Numbered from the stretch's first letter, positions 1 through 8,581 are shown. The stretch: 64,000 nt of DNA from Bin22 sp965207275 (GCA_965207275.1 CBDBMH010000002.1:1984001-2048000); one strand, 5' to 3'. Numbers and translations are program-made. Notes: generated from the sequence alone by a model not told the origin.

Positions 1-953
1 CCAACGATGGGAATCATCGTGTCCGGGTCCGACTCATCTATCCACCTGGGCCAGTTACGGTTGCCGTAGTGCGCTATTCCTTCCAGACGACTTAGGGGCA
101 TACGGGCATTCTGGAACACGTACTCCCGAACGTCCTGTTTGGAAAGCCCAGATGCGTGAATTTCCGCCGCATGTTCCGGGCACAGTATCAACGCGATCTG
201 GGCCCCCGTACCTGTCTGGTAATAGTTCGAAACGCCGATAGTCCGGATGGAACCAACCAGGGTCCGCAGCACCTGGATACCGGTGGGCGATGTGCTTTCC
301 ATGATGACGTACATCCCTCGCACGCCCATGACCGTAACCATGCTGTCGGAAGGGTCCAGCCCCAGTTCCTCGTGCCGTGGCAGCCACGGACTGCGGGCCT
401 CGTTCTCCGAGAAGCAGAAGGTGTACCGGGCCGGCAGGGCCAGCGTCGCCTTGTCCATCTCCCCGGGCACCAGGCCCGCCACGTTGCGGACGAACAGCCG
501 CAACGCCCGCCCGATAGAAGCGTTGGCCCGGTAGCCGGGGCCAAAGCACCCGGAATCGCCGTTAATCTCCAGCTCCCGAGCGATTGGGCCGTTCACTATG
601 ACCACCGGCGCAGCGCCGCCGGTAGTCGCCTGGACCCCCGCCATATTGAAGTCGGGCTGCATGGCAGCCTTAACCGCAGCCACCACCACGGGGAAATGCG
701 CGGGCTTGCAGCCTGCCATTACGGCGTTGATGGCAACCTTCTCCAGCGTTACCTCTGCATTGCGCGGCTGCACCACGCCCAGGCTGGTGGACGGGTCCTG
801 ACCGTAGGGCAGCAGCATTTTTCGCACCAGTTCCTCAGTCGCCGGAACCACGGGCAAGCCATCAGTCCACCCCTGCTCCTCGTAATAGTCCTGTATCGCA
901 TCGAAGTCCGCCGAGACTTCCACGCGGCGGGACTGAATGGTTAAAGGGTTCAT
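1..953 (-). CDS. Conserved protein next to UGSC selenoprotein (3' end outside window)
   Basis: The frame is open from an ATG at 953 to the window edge, so at least 317 residues are present and the C-terminus is missing. The N-terminal part contains the motif EEQGWTDGLPVVPAT (about residues 26-40), followed by stretches rich in VIVNGP and GCFGPGYRANA. From memory, proteins of this type sit beside UGSC-motif (seleno)proteins in several bacteria; I know of no established reaction. Only 2 bp separate its ATG from the stop of the AIM24-like gene, and the UGSC selenoprotein lies one gene further upstream, so the three are probably one operon. No signal peptide or membrane segment is evident. Function not assigned. 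Confidence 0.8.
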   Translation of the reverse strand, partial: MNPLTIQSRRVEVSADFDAIQDYYEEQGWTDGLPVVPATEELVRKMLLPYGQDPSTSLGVVQPRNAEVTLEKVAINAVMAGCKPAHFPVVVAAVKAAMQPDFNMAGVQATTGGAAPVVIVNGPIARELEINGDSGCFGPGYRANASIGRALRLFVRNVAGLVPGEMDKATLALPARYTFCFSENEARSPWLPRHEELGLDPSDSMVTVMGVRGMYVIMESTSPTGIQVLRTLVGSIRTIGVSNYYQTGTGAQIALILCPEHAAEIHASGLSKQDVREYVFQNARMPLSRLEGIAHYGNRNWPRWIDESDPDTMIPIV

Positions 954-955
954 CC

Positions 956-1651
956 CTACTGCCCCCGATTGGGTGTTGGCAGGAACGGAACTATCTTCTC
1001 GACCAGGGATGCCAGGTTCCGGGTTTGGATCCACACATGTCCGTCGCCCTGGAACTTCATCACCAGCCCCTCGCCTCCGCCGATGAGGGATCGGATACCG
1101 CCCACCTTGCCGATAGAATATTGCACGTCGTCGCTGAAGGCCACCAGGTGACCGGTGTCCACCACCAGTTCTTTGCCGGGTTCCACCGGCAATCGCTTGA
1201 TGGCCCCGTACGAGTTGTAGAAGACCGTCCCTTCGCCCCGCTCCGAGAACGCCCTCAGGAAGAAGAGACTCTCGCCGCTGAAAAAGCCGCGAAAGCCCTG
1301 GAACTGGGAGTCGGTCTGCACGTTCTCCGTGCAGGCCAGGAAGGAACTGGACTGGATGAACAGGTTACGCCCCTGTTGCAGGGTGAAGGAACCGATATCT
1401 CCTGGAGTCGAGGGAGCCAGGCATACCTGTCCTCCGCCCCGCTGGGCGGTGAACGTATTGATAAAGAAAGACTCGCCGCCCATCATTCGCCGGATACCGC
1501 CGAAAATACCTCCGCCGGCAGAACCGGTCTTCATCTCCACGCCCTCCTGGGCCACCATGGCCCCTGGCTCCGCCTTGATACTCTCCCCAGATTCCAACGC
1601 TACCGTCAGCATTGCATAGCTGGGGTCAAACTCAATTGCCGTTTGCATCAT
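956..1651 (-). CDS. TIGR00266/AIM24 family protein
   Basis: A 231-residue protein of the AIM24 (formerly DUF124, TIGR00266) family, a cytosolic beta-sandwich fold whose biochemical role is not known. Typical features are the glycine-rich stretch AGGGIFGGIRRMMGGES near residues 45-60, the block GGGQVCLAPSTPGDI, and the C-terminal GGEGLVMKFQGDGHVWIQTR. Length fits the family. It lies between the UGSC selenoprotein upstream (97 bp gap) and the partial gene downstream (2 bp gap), all on the same strand, so co-transcription is likely. Family call is firm; role is open. Confidence 0.9.
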   Translation of the reverse strand: MMQTAIEFDPSYAMLTVALESGESIKAEPGAMVAQEGVEMKTGSAGGGIFGGIRRMMGGESFFINTFTAQRGGGQVCLAPSTPGDIGSFTLQQGRNLFIQSSSFLACTENVQTDSQFQGFRGFFSGESLFFLRAFSERGEGTVFYNSYGAIKRLPVEPGKELVVDTGHLVAFSDDVQYSIGKVGGIRSLIGGGEGLVMKFQGDGHVWIQTRNLASLVEKIVPFLPTPNRGQ

Positions 1652-1747
1652 TTATCTCCTGATATGTTTGGCTTTATCCGTAACTATATAGTCGCCGGAG
1701 CCTGTGACTCCGGCGACAAGGAACATCTGTGCCATCAGGCGGTACTG

Positions 1748-2290
1748 TTAACCCTTGGTAAGCAGACCGACAATTTCCTCGGCGTACTCGTGGGCCATCT
1801 GCTGCACCTCCTGCACGCTGCGCGACGCCAGGGGGCTGGGCAACACCACTATGCGTACGCCCGGCATTCCCAGGGAGGCGGCCCGCGCGTGGGCGGCCCG
1901 GGTGAACGCGCTGGTGATAACGCTGACCGACGGAACCCCGCGAGATTCGGTTACTACTGTGTCGTGGAGACCCCACGCCGTACAGGACCCTCAATCAGCT
2001 ATGCCGTGCACGACGGCGTCACATTCCTCCACCAGCGCATTGATGGTCTCGTCCGCACAAGCCATACTGAAGGTAAACTTGGAAGCGTACACCACCTTCC
2101 TGGCCTTGTAATCTTCTTCCAGCACCCGTTGCAGTTCCAGCAGGAACGAGTCCGCATGGTACTTTCGGTTTTCCAGCAGGCCCACCACCTTGCCTTCCAG
2201 GGTTGGAATCTGGGCGCTCGTACCCCGCTCCTCGGGAACTGACTCCGGACGCGGGTCCAATATCTGTATAGTCCCCTTCGACAGAACCAT
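1748..2290 (-). CDS. UGSC-motif selenoprotein (UGA100 read as selenocysteine)
   Basis: Starts at ATG 2290 behind GGGGAGG. The frame meets TGA at 1991-1993 (codon 100), but the same frame stays open for 80 further codons to TAA at 1748-1750, giving 180 residues. Around the UGA the protein reads VVHGIAD-U-GSCTAWGLHD, which is the hallmark of the UGSC selenoprotein family. Residues before it (ILDPRPESVPEER, LEGKVVGLLENRK) also fit that family. A hairpin right after the UGA matches a bacterial SECIS (separate entry). Seen: open frame on both sides, motif and hairpin. Known: UGSC proteins are recognised selenoproteins, with Cys forms (CGSC) in other species; their reaction is not established. Inferred: Sec100 and Cys103 form the redox site. 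A conventional caller would stop at residue 99 or call a pseudogene. Confidence 0.92.
1957..1993 (-). promoter_or_regulatory. Bacterial SECIS element of the UGSC selenoprotein
   Basis: Counting the U of UGA (1993) as 1, bases 17-21 (CGTGG, 1977-1973) pair with 27-31 (CCACG, 1967-1963) around the five-base loop GGTCT at 22-26. An outer arm pairs 9-12 (CTGT) with 34-37 (ACAG). The apical GGUCU and its distance from UGA match what I recall of the E. coli fdhF SECIS, the SelB binding hairpin. It lies inside the coding sequence, as bacterial SECIS elements do. Confidence 0.85.
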
Positions 2291-2389
2291 TTTCTGAAAC
2301 CTCCCCGGGTATTCAATTCAGCGCTGATTAACCGGATTTCCCTCTTTCCGGACCTGGCAACCTGCGCTGCGACAGAACGGATGTCAGGG

Positions 2390-3526
2390 CTATTCGCCCA
2401 GCTGGAAGTACTTACCTTCCGTCTTGATGGCCGGAGCGACCACCATTTCCACCTGGTGAAAGTCCCGGATAGTGTGCGCCCCGCACATTCCCATGGCCAC
2501 CCTCAGGGCCCCCACCAGGTTCTGGGTGCCGTTGGTGACCGACGTTGGGCCGTACATTATTTCTCTCAGCGAAGCCTTGGTCCCCACCTTTATCCGTGTC
2601 CCCCGGGGCAATTCCGCGTGGGCGTTGGCCATGCCCCAGTTATAGCCTCGGCCGGGCGCCTCCTCGGCCTGGGCGAAGGGAGTGCCCACCATAACCCCGT
2701 CGGCCCCACTGGCGATGGACTTGCAAAGGTCCCCGCCGGTGCGGATTCCACCGTCGGTTATTACGTTGACGTAACGACCGGTGCGGTGGAAGTAGTCCTG
2801 CCGCGCCGCCGCGCACTCCAGCGTAGCCGTCACCTGCGGAACGCCCACCCCGGTAACCTCCCGGGTTGTGCACGCGGCGCCGGGGCCCACACCTACGAGA
2901 ATGCCGTCGACCCCCGTTTCCATCAACTCAATGGCAACTCCGTAACTGACGCAGTTGCCCACCACCACCGGCACGCTGAGCGACTCGACCAACTCCGAGA
3001 AAACCAGGCCGTGGTAGCTTCGCGACTGGTGTCGGGCCGTCGTTACCGTGGATTGCACCACGACTATGTCCGCCCCGGCTTCCACCGCTACGGGCGACAT
3101 CCGCTTGGTGTTCTGGGGGGTAAAAGCAATCGCGCAGGTGGAACCTGCGCTCTTGATCTCCTCAACCCGCTGCCCGATCAAGTGGTCCTTGATCGGTTCG
3201 GCGTATACCTGCTGAAGGTATTGGGTCACTTCCGTCTGGGGCATGGACGTTATTTCTTCCAGGATGGAATACGGGTCATCGTAGCGGGAGTACAGTCCTT
3301 CACCGTTGAGCACCCCCAGGCCGCCCATCTCGTCCATCAGGGTGGCGAACCTGGGCGATACCGTACCGTCCATGGCGGAAGCCATCATGGGAGCGTCAAA
3401 GCTGCATTCCCCAATGGTCATTTTGGTGGATGTCATTTCAGGATTTATCGTTACGTCGCCGGGAACAATAGCTACTTCGTCGAAGCCGTAAGACCGTTCC
3501 AGTTCCTTGAACAGGCGTCTTGACAT
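2390..3526 (-). CDS. guaB3: GuaB3-type IMP dehydrogenase family protein
   Basis: A 378-residue TIM-barrel protein of the IMP dehydrogenase/GMP reductase superfamily, GuaB3 branch. It has the Cys loop GPGAACTTREVTG (Cys219 in the place of the IMPDH nucleophile), the phosphate-binding DGGIRTGGDLCK and the flap-like EEAPGRGYNWGMA. It lacks the CBS pair of classical GuaB, as GuaB3 proteins do. The open frame could begin at GTG 3541, but ATG 3526 has GAGGTG seven bases before it and is preferred. A promoter-like pair lies just upstream. The physiological reaction of GuaB3 proteins is not certain from sequence; purine metabolism (IMP to XMP or a related step) is likely. Confidence 0.9.
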   Translation of the reverse strand: MSRRLFKELERSYGFDEVAIVPGDVTINPEMTSTKMTIGECSFDAPMMASAMDGTVSPRFATLMDEMGGLGVLNGEGLYSRYDDPYSILEEITSMPQTEVTQYLQQVYAEPIKDHLIGQRVEEIKSAGSTCAIAFTPQNTKRMSPVAVEAGADIVVVQSTVTTARHQSRSYHGLVFSELVESLSVPVVVGNCVSYGVAIELMETGVDGILVGVGPGAACTTREVTGVGVPQVTATLECAAARQDYFHRTGRYVNVITDGGIRTGGDLCKSIASGADGVMVGTPFAQAEEAPGRGYNWGMANAHAELPRGTRIKVGTKASLREIMYGPTSVTNGTQNLVGALRVAMGMCGAHTIRDFHQVEMVVAPAIKTEGKYFQLGE

Positions 3527-3565
3527 CCCAGCACACCTCACTTATGTGAATAAATTAGTCTATAG

Positions 3566-3595
3566 AATCTAGCAGGCCAGCTATGGCTGCGTCAA
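3566..3595 (-). promoter_or_regulatory. Sigma-70-like promoter for guaB3
   Basis: On the minus strand TTGACG (3595-3590) is followed after 18 bases by TAGATT (3571-3566). Transcription would start near 3559, leaving a leader of about 33 bases that contains the ribosome site. Pattern match only. Confidence 0.5.
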
Positions 3596-3599
3596 CCTG

Positions 3600-4560
3600 A
3601 AGCAGTCCATGGGCCGGGCAATCGCATCATGAATTTCCCTCGAATTACGGCAGGACCGGCAGCAAGAAATCCAGCCGCCCTGAGTCCGTCGCGGTAGAGT
3701 ATCCGCCTTTGGCGGGCGGACTGAGCCGGGCCGAAGGGATCAGCATGACATTCTCTAGAACGCCATCGTCCTGGTGACACCTTCGGCAATCGCGTTTTAA
3801 CGAATGTCATGCTGAGCGAAGTCGAAGCATCTGAATCCGTACCTGCCAGCCAGGCATTGGGACCCAATCCACGACTCCCAGCCAAGAGTTTAGACCCTTC
3901 GGCACACTCAGGTGGCCTTGATTCTTTGCTGCCACCCCTGGCGCAATTCGAGGGAAACTTACAATGCGATTGCCCTGCTGACACCTGCCTCTTGATTCCC
4001 TGGCTAACCCTTCCCTACCATAATCCCATGGCCCATTCACGACTTGGCCCTGCCAATCTCCGATCAACCCTTTCCCTGAGTGTGCGGAATTCGCCTGAGG
4101 CGGACCCTTGGCCGGATGGTCGGGAGGTCAGGACGTCTCCCTGGCTCCAGGCTGGAAAGTGGCCCAAAACGGCCCAAAATGGCCCGGGATGGCCCACCCG
4201 GTCTACCCTTTTCCTATCTGGCCAGCGGCCCATTTTCGGGCCACCGGGGCGCCATCCGACCCATCCTCCAGATACGAAACGGCCCCAAATGGCCCAAAAT
4301 GGAGCGGAAATCAAAAAAATTGCATTATCTGAAAACCTTAAGGCAGCCGACTCCCCTGCCTTTCGATGAAAGGGAGATACCCCGTCGTTCCCGTCCGCCG
4401 CGGCGGAGCGGGAACCTCGAACCGGAAGAAAGGGCGTTTTTCCCTGGTACCACAGCAGACCGCCCATTGTCGGAATCAAAGTGCGATTGCTCTGAGCCCA
4501 TGGGAAGAACGGAATCCACCACCGACAAGCATGAACCTCAATGCCGTTTTGCATCAGAGG
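3600..4560 (+). repeat. Large non-coding dispersed repeat, copy A
   Basis: Roughly 1 kb without a convincing gene. Much of it recurs in the same orientation at about 37565-38480. Shared blocks include CCTGCCTCTTGATTCCCTGG, the tandem GGCCCAAAA units near 4161-4196, CTATCTGGCCAG, GGCCCATTTTCGGGCC, and ATCAAAAAA(T)TGCATTATC. Small frames on both strands run through it, but their coding does not correspond between the copies. Smaller repeats are embedded: GTCATGCTGAGCGAAGTCGAAG near 3808 and related GAAGGGATCAGCATGAC near 3733. The copies differ by scattered substitutions and by segment gain or loss. No transposase or terminal inverted repeat was found. Confidence 0.8.
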
Positions 4561-4768
4561 GCGAGACGTGCAGAACTACACCTGTCCTTACACTTGCGCA
4601 AGTACATTATTGATTATTTCAATTTTCGGTATTTTCCTGGATAGAAGTGGTAAAAGCCGTGTGCGAAAAGGCGTCATGTCCAAACTTGAAACAACACCTA
4701 TTAGTAACAAATGGCCCGCTGCTTAACCGATTGTCCTGAGAACCCAGCTTTCAACGTACAACTTCGGC

Positions 4769-4797
4769 TTGACTTTGGATGATGACTATTATATAAA
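4769..4797 (+). promoter_or_regulatory. Strong sigma-70-like promoter for the solute-binding lipoprotein
   Basis: TTGACT (4769-4774), a 17-base spacer and TATAAA (4792-4797). Expected start near 4804 gives a leader of about 113 bases before the ATG at 4917. No known riboswitch fold was recognised in that leader. The upstream ATG at 4797 overlaps the -10 box, which argues against it as the translation start. Confidence 0.7.
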
Positions 4798-4916
4798 TGC
4801 ACGAACTTGTTTCGAAGTGTCATTTCCATAGGCAAGGAGGTGAGGGGAGTTCATTACAGACCGCCTTAGCGAAATACTTGAAAGCAACTCATCAAAGTCT
4901 TTGGAGGAGATTCGAC

Positions 4917-6863
4917 ATGAGACCAGCAAGTTCTGAAAAGCCCTACAGATTTCGCCGCGCTCTACTGGCAGTAGTTGCGATTGTAGCCCTGGTGGCGGTA
5001 GCTTGCGGCTCTCCCACAGCGGAGGAACCCCAGGCAGCAGCGGAACCGGCAGCCCAACCGGAAACAGCCCGGCCCCAGGCACTGGCCATTCCGGCAACCC
5101 AGGAGCCGGAGGCCCCGGCCCCGGCACAAGAGCCGGCCCAGGGCGGGTCCCAGGCAGCCCCGCAGCAGCCCGCTTCCCAGCCCGCCAGCGAAGCCCCGGC
5201 TCCCACTGCCGCCCCCCAGCCCACGCAGGCTCCCCCCGTAATGGCGGAGCCGGGCCGGGATACGCTTATATTCCTGACCAATGAAGAACCGACGACGGTG
5301 GGCGCGGCTAGTCCCCTCTGCGGCGGCAACATCCAGAACACCATCTGCGACGACCTGGCCAGCGATCCCCTGACCTGGATAGATGACCACAACAATTACG
5401 AGGTTGTGGGATTGACGGGAGTCGAAAGTTGGGAACAGCTCGGTCCGGACCGCTGGCAGTTCAAGCTGCGCCAAGGCGTCACCTTCCACAACGGCGCTCC
5501 CTGGAACGCAGAGCAGGCCAAGTTCTGGATCGACTTCTTCGGCGATGAGGAGACCAGCGGCCACTATAACTCCAACGACTTCAGCTTCCACGGCGTTTTC
5601 GGAGGAGAAGTGGTGGACGACTATACGCTGGATATCGTATGCGGGAAGGCATGCCCCATATTGCCTCGCACCACAATCTTCACCAAGTTCCAGGATGTGG
5701 GCTGGTTCCTGGATGCAGTAGGGGCCAGTTCGTATGCCGATTTGCCGGAGGATTTCCCGGCGGAAATCGAGCGTCTGACCGTGGGCCTGGGTCCCTATCA
5801 AATTGTGGAATGGGACACGGGTCTGGAGATTACCCTGGAAGCTTATGAGGGGTATAACCCCAACCCCGCCACCAATTACTCGCGCGCGCCGTCCATTCCC
5901 AACCTGGTTCAGCAGTGGCGCAATGAGCCGCTGGTTCGGGCTGCTGCCTTGTCTGCCGGCGAAGCCGACTGGGCGGAAATCGCCTTCCAGGACCGGGAAC
6001 TGGCGCCCCAATGGAAGTCGGCCACCAACAACGAGGCCTACGTTTACGCCGTTGATACGGTGCATCACCCCTGGCTGCGCCAGAAGGAGGTTCGGGAGGC
6101 CCTGAACCTGGCCATCGACTGCGAGACGCTGATGGCCGAAATCTTCGACGGCGTGTTGGAATGCTACGGCAATATTGCCCAGACCGGCACCGTTGGCATC
6201 ACCCCGGAGAACTCTGCCGGCTATCCCTACGATCCGGAGCGTGCCGAGCAGCTACTTCAAGAGGTAGGCTATGACAAGGACGCTGACGACAGCTTGATCA
6301 AGTTGCACATTCGCTCCCAGCGGGTTCCAAAGGACGTGGAGTACGCAGAGGCAGTGGTAACCTTCTGGAGAGACGTCGGTGTTAATGCGGAACTCCTGGT
6401 GGTGGAGTCCTCGATCCACGCCGGCACGGGACGCTCCAACTGCGGCCACGGCCGAACCCGGGAAGACTTCTCCAACGCTCCTGGCGCCGACCTGCATGAG
6501 AAGTGCCTGGCTCTCGGGCCTGGCGAGCCCAACTTCGCTTCCATGCACCTTACCGCGCCGGCCACTTCCACCGAGTCCCTCGATTTCTCCAGGCAAGCCG
6601 TCCTGCGCAACAGTTGCTACAGCCGTTCCAGCGGCGTCTGCTTTCAGTACTTTGAGGACAAGCTGGAAATAGCCAACGCCACCCCATCCGGCGACCTGCG
6701 CCGCCAGCGCATGGAAGAACTGGCCGACCGGGTACACTTCGACTATCACTTTGTCCCCAACTTCCTGGTCGTCCAGATCTACGGTCTGTCCGCGGACCTG
6801 GAGTGGGAACCCCACTATGCGCCGCGCATTCGGGCCAACATCATGGACTTCGTTTCCCAGTAG
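4917..6863 (+). CDS. ABC transporter substrate-binding lipoprotein, family 5 (peptide/oligopeptide type)
   Basis: A 648-residue extracellular solute-binding protein. The N-terminus has a basic stretch, a hydrophobic core and a lipobox ending VAVAC-GS (Cys about residue 29), so it is exported and lipid-anchored. A long Ala/Pro/Gln-rich tether (about residues 32-120) precedes the binding domain. Blocks such as WQFKLRQGVTFHNGAPWNAE and VREALNLAIDCETLM are typical of SBP_bac_5 proteins that bind peptides, nickel or other organic solutes. ATG 4917 is chosen because it follows TTGGAGGAG and begins the signal peptide; the frame is open further upstream but without a leader. No permease or ATPase genes are adjacent, so the transporter core must be elsewhere. 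The ligand cannot be stated. Confidence 0.92.
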   Translation: MRPASSEKPYRFRRALLAVVAIVALVAVACGSPTAEEPQAAAEPAAQPETARPQALAIPATQEPEAPAPAQEPAQGGSQAAPQQPASQPASEAPAPTAAPQPTQAPPVMAEPGRDTLIFLTNEEPTTVGAASPLCGGNIQNTICDDLASDPLTWIDDHNNYEVVGLTGVESWEQLGPDRWQFKLRQGVTFHNGAPWNAEQAKFWIDFFGDEETSGHYNSNDFSFHGVFGGEVVDDYTLDIVCGKACPILPRTTIFTKFQDVGWFLDAVGASSYADLPEDFPAEIERLTVGLGPYQIVEWDTGLEITLEAYEGYNPNPATNYSRAPSIPNLVQQWRNEPLVRAAALSAGEADWAEIAFQDRELAPQWKSATNNEAYVYAVDTVHHPWLRQKEVREALNLAIDCETLMAEIFDGVLECYGNIAQTGTVGITPENSAGYPYDPERAEQLLQEVGYDKDADDSLIKLHIRSQRVPKDVEYAEAVVTFWRDVGVNAELLVVESSIHAGTGRSNCGHGRTREDFSNAPGADLHEKCLALGPGEPNFASMHLTAPATSTESLDFSRQAVLRNSCYSRSSGVCFQYFEDKLEIANATPSGDLRRQRMEELADRVHFDYHFVPNFLVVQIYGLSADLEWEPHYAPRIRANIMDFVSQ

Positions 6864-6908
6864 GCCCTGATTCCAGGGTTCTTGAAGGAACGGAAACCGC
6901 AAAAGCCA

Positions 6909-6936
6909 GACGCCCCGGCCTTGTGACCGGGGCGTC
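6909..6936 (+). terminator. Hairpin terminator after the solute-binding lipoprotein
   Basis: GACGCCCCGG (6909-6918) pairs perfectly with CCGGGGCGTC (6927-6936) around an eight-base loop, 45 bases after the stop codon. The T-run is weak (ATCATTGTG). Confidence 0.65.
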
Positions 6937-7034
6937 ATCATTGTGTACAAGGCGGCGCCCATTGGCCCCATCCATGCGCGCCCGTGCACTACGGGAGCCA
7001 GTGGGCTGACCGAGACTGATGCCTACCGGCTCCT

Positions 7035-7439
7035 TCAGTCCTCCGGGTCCTCTCCCAGCACCAGGTCCCGCAGGGTGACTATGCCAATGGGGTTCCGCTC
7101 ATTGTCCACCACCAGCGCGCGGGCGACATTGTGCTCCGTCATCAACTTTACCGCGTTGCGGACCAGCATCCTGGGCGGCAGCATAAACGCGGGCTTCGTC
7201 ATTACCTCATAGACGTTAACCCGCTCGGCCGAACGGTTTTGGGCCACCACCTTCACCGCTATATCCCTTAGCAGCAGCAAACCCGCTTCGTCATCATCGT
7301 CACGGCGCATAACCGCCAGGGAATTGATCCCGTACTGCCGCATCATGTTTATGGCCTGCAGCACGGTGGCCAGGCCTTCGATGGCTCGGATATTGGTGGA
7401 CATTACGTCTTCCACCCTCAAACTTCTGTATTCGTTCAT
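7035..7439 (-). CDS. Two-CBS-domain protein
   Basis: A 134-residue protein made almost only of two CBS motifs: VEDVMSTNIRAIEGLATV at the start and VYEVMTKPAFMLPPRMLV from about residue 76, each ending in a strand like GIVTLRDLV. CBS pairs usually bind adenosine nucleotides and regulate an attached or partner protein. Its ATG overlaps the stop of the PII-like gene by 4 bp, and two DUF1538 membrane genes precede that, so it is probably the last gene of a four-gene operon and senses nucleotide state for the membrane component. That role is inferred from context. Confidence 0.9.
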   Translation of the reverse strand: MNEYRSLRVEDVMSTNIRAIEGLATVLQAINMMRQYGINSLAVMRRDDDDEAGLLLLRDIAVKVVAQNRSAERVNVYEVMTKPAFMLPPRMLVRNAVKLMTEHNVARALVVDNERNPIGIVTLRDLVLGEDPED

Positions 7440-7786
7440 ATTTCCTGTTCCACCTCCTCCCGGATGGCAGCCATCTGTGTCATCAGGCCTACGGCGTCTT
7501 CAACATCTATCTGGAATGCTATGCCGGAGCCTCCCTGGGTATCGAAGCCCGCCGCATCCCTGATTCGTTCCAATATGTACCGCGCCCGTATATCAGCTAC
7601 CACGAACATGACCAGGTCACGCTGGGCCTCCACCTGCAAACCGAAGAAGGTTTTTTGGGGCAGCATTCCCTCCCCCCGTACACTGGTGATTATCGTAGCG
7701 CCCGTGGCGCCGCCCGACCGGCCCGCTTCGAGCACCGCTTCTGTCTTGCCGTCGCTGACCAGGGCGACAATCAGCTTCATCTTCAT
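7436..7786 (-). CDS. PII-like signalling protein
   Basis: A 116-residue protein with the small ferredoxin-like fold and pattern of the PII (GlnB/GlnK) superfamily: MKMKLIVALVSDGKTEAVLEAGRSGGATGATIITSVRG at the N-terminus, a T-loop-like region (MLPQKTFFGLQ) and a C-terminal RIRDAAGF. It lacks the canonical uridylylated tyrosine block of GlnB, so it is better called PII-like than GlnB. It sits 3 bp after the stop of a DUF1538 gene and overlaps the CBS gene. PII-like proteins next to transporters usually gate them in response to small molecules; the effector here is unknown. Confidence 0.85.
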   Translation of the reverse strand: MKMKLIVALVSDGKTEAVLEAGRSGGATGATIITSVRGEGMLPQKTFFGLQVEAQRDLVMFVVADIRARYILERIRDAAGFDTQGGSGIAFQIDVEDAVGLMTQMAAIREEVEQEI

Positions 7787-7789
7787 AAC

Positions 7790-8581
7790 CTACTCTCCCT
7801 CCGATACAACCGGGTTCCGTCTTCGCGCAAAGTGCGTCGAGATAAAGCTATATGCCAGCACAGTCATTATGGGAAAAACGCTGGCAAAGGCAATAAGCCC
7901 GAAGCCGTCTATCAGTGGACTGCGCCCCGGGATGCTGGCTGCCAGGCCCAGGCCCAGGGCGGCCACCACCGGGACCGTTACGGTTGAGGTGGTCACCCCT
8001 CCGCTATCGTAGGCTAAGGGGATTATGCTCCTGCTGGCCCGGAAAGTCTGGAAGATTACGACAACGTAGGCTGCGATGATGTACCAGGGCAGAGGGGTAC
8101 CCGTCACGATGCGGAAACAGCCCAGCGACACCCCTATGGCCACCCCCAGGGCCACTGCTATCCTCAGCCCCCAGGACTTAATTGCGCCTCCCGAAACCTC
8201 TTCGGCCTTCATCGCTACGGCGATCAGAGCCGGTTCGGCGACGGTAGTGGCGAACCCGATGGCTGCCCCAAAGGCATAGACCAGTAGGTAGTTCCGCCAG
8301 TCAACTTCGCCTTCGGCACCCAGGGTTCCCAGCATTTCCGGGGCGGTCAGTTGCCGTGCCATGGTTTCCCCGATGGGAAACAGGGCCTCCTCCAGGCCAA
8401 TCAGAAATAGCGCCAGTCCCACCAGAACGAAACCGAAGCCAACTATCATTCTGCGGGCCTGGGGCAGCCGGCGGCGGAGCACTACCAACTGGAAGAAGGC
8501 CAGTACCGCCACAATGGGCGCCACGTCCCGCACCGTGAGCAGCAAGGTGGTCCATAATGTGTCGAAGAATCCGCCGTTCAT
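7790..8581 (-). CDS. DUF1538 family membrane protein (second copy of pair)
   Basis: A 263-residue polytopic membrane protein. Hydrophobic helices cover most of the length. It carries the family motifs FPIGETMA, GFATTVAEPALIAVA and YDSGGVTTSTVTVPVVAALG, the same order as in the upstream paralogue. Its ATG overlaps the stop of that paralogue by 4 bp. DUF1538 proteins are annotated as possible permeases; transported substrate unknown. The repeated GG-rich re-entrant-like motif suggests a transporter built from two homologous halves, encoded here as separate genes. Confidence 0.88.
   Translation of the reverse strand: MNGGFFDTLWTTLLLTVRDVAPIVAVLAFFQLVVLRRRLPQARRMIVGFGFVLVGLALFLIGLEEALFPIGETMARQLTAPEMLGTLGAEGEVDWRNYLLVYAFGAAIGFATTVAEPALIAVAMKAEEVSGGAIKSWGLRIAVALGVAIGVSLGCFRIVTGTPLPWYIIAAYVVVIFQTFRASRSIIPLAYDSGGVTTSTVTVPVVAALGLGLAASIPGRSPLIDGFGLIAFASVFPIMTVLAYSFISTHFARRRNPVVSEGE

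Noticed and set aside
1991..1993. Reading the TGA as the true stop of a 99-residue protein or as a pseudogene mutation
   Set aside because: The frame continues for 80 codons with the UGSC family signature, and a SECIS hairpin follows directly.
2381..3523. Long plus-strand frame opposite guaB3
   Set aside because: Shadow of guaB3; translation is His/Arg/Gly-rich without any family pattern.
4161..4196. GGCCCAAAA tandem units as a CRISPR array
   Set aside because: Units are about ten bases long with no spacers and no cas genes nearby.
4080..4613. Possible protein-coding frames in the large repeat
   Set aside because: Frames are not kept between the two copies; indels shift them.
4804..4916. 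Riboswitch in the leader of the solute-binding lipoprotein gene
   Set aside because: The 113-base leader shows no conserved core of a known riboswitch and no convincing alternative terminator.
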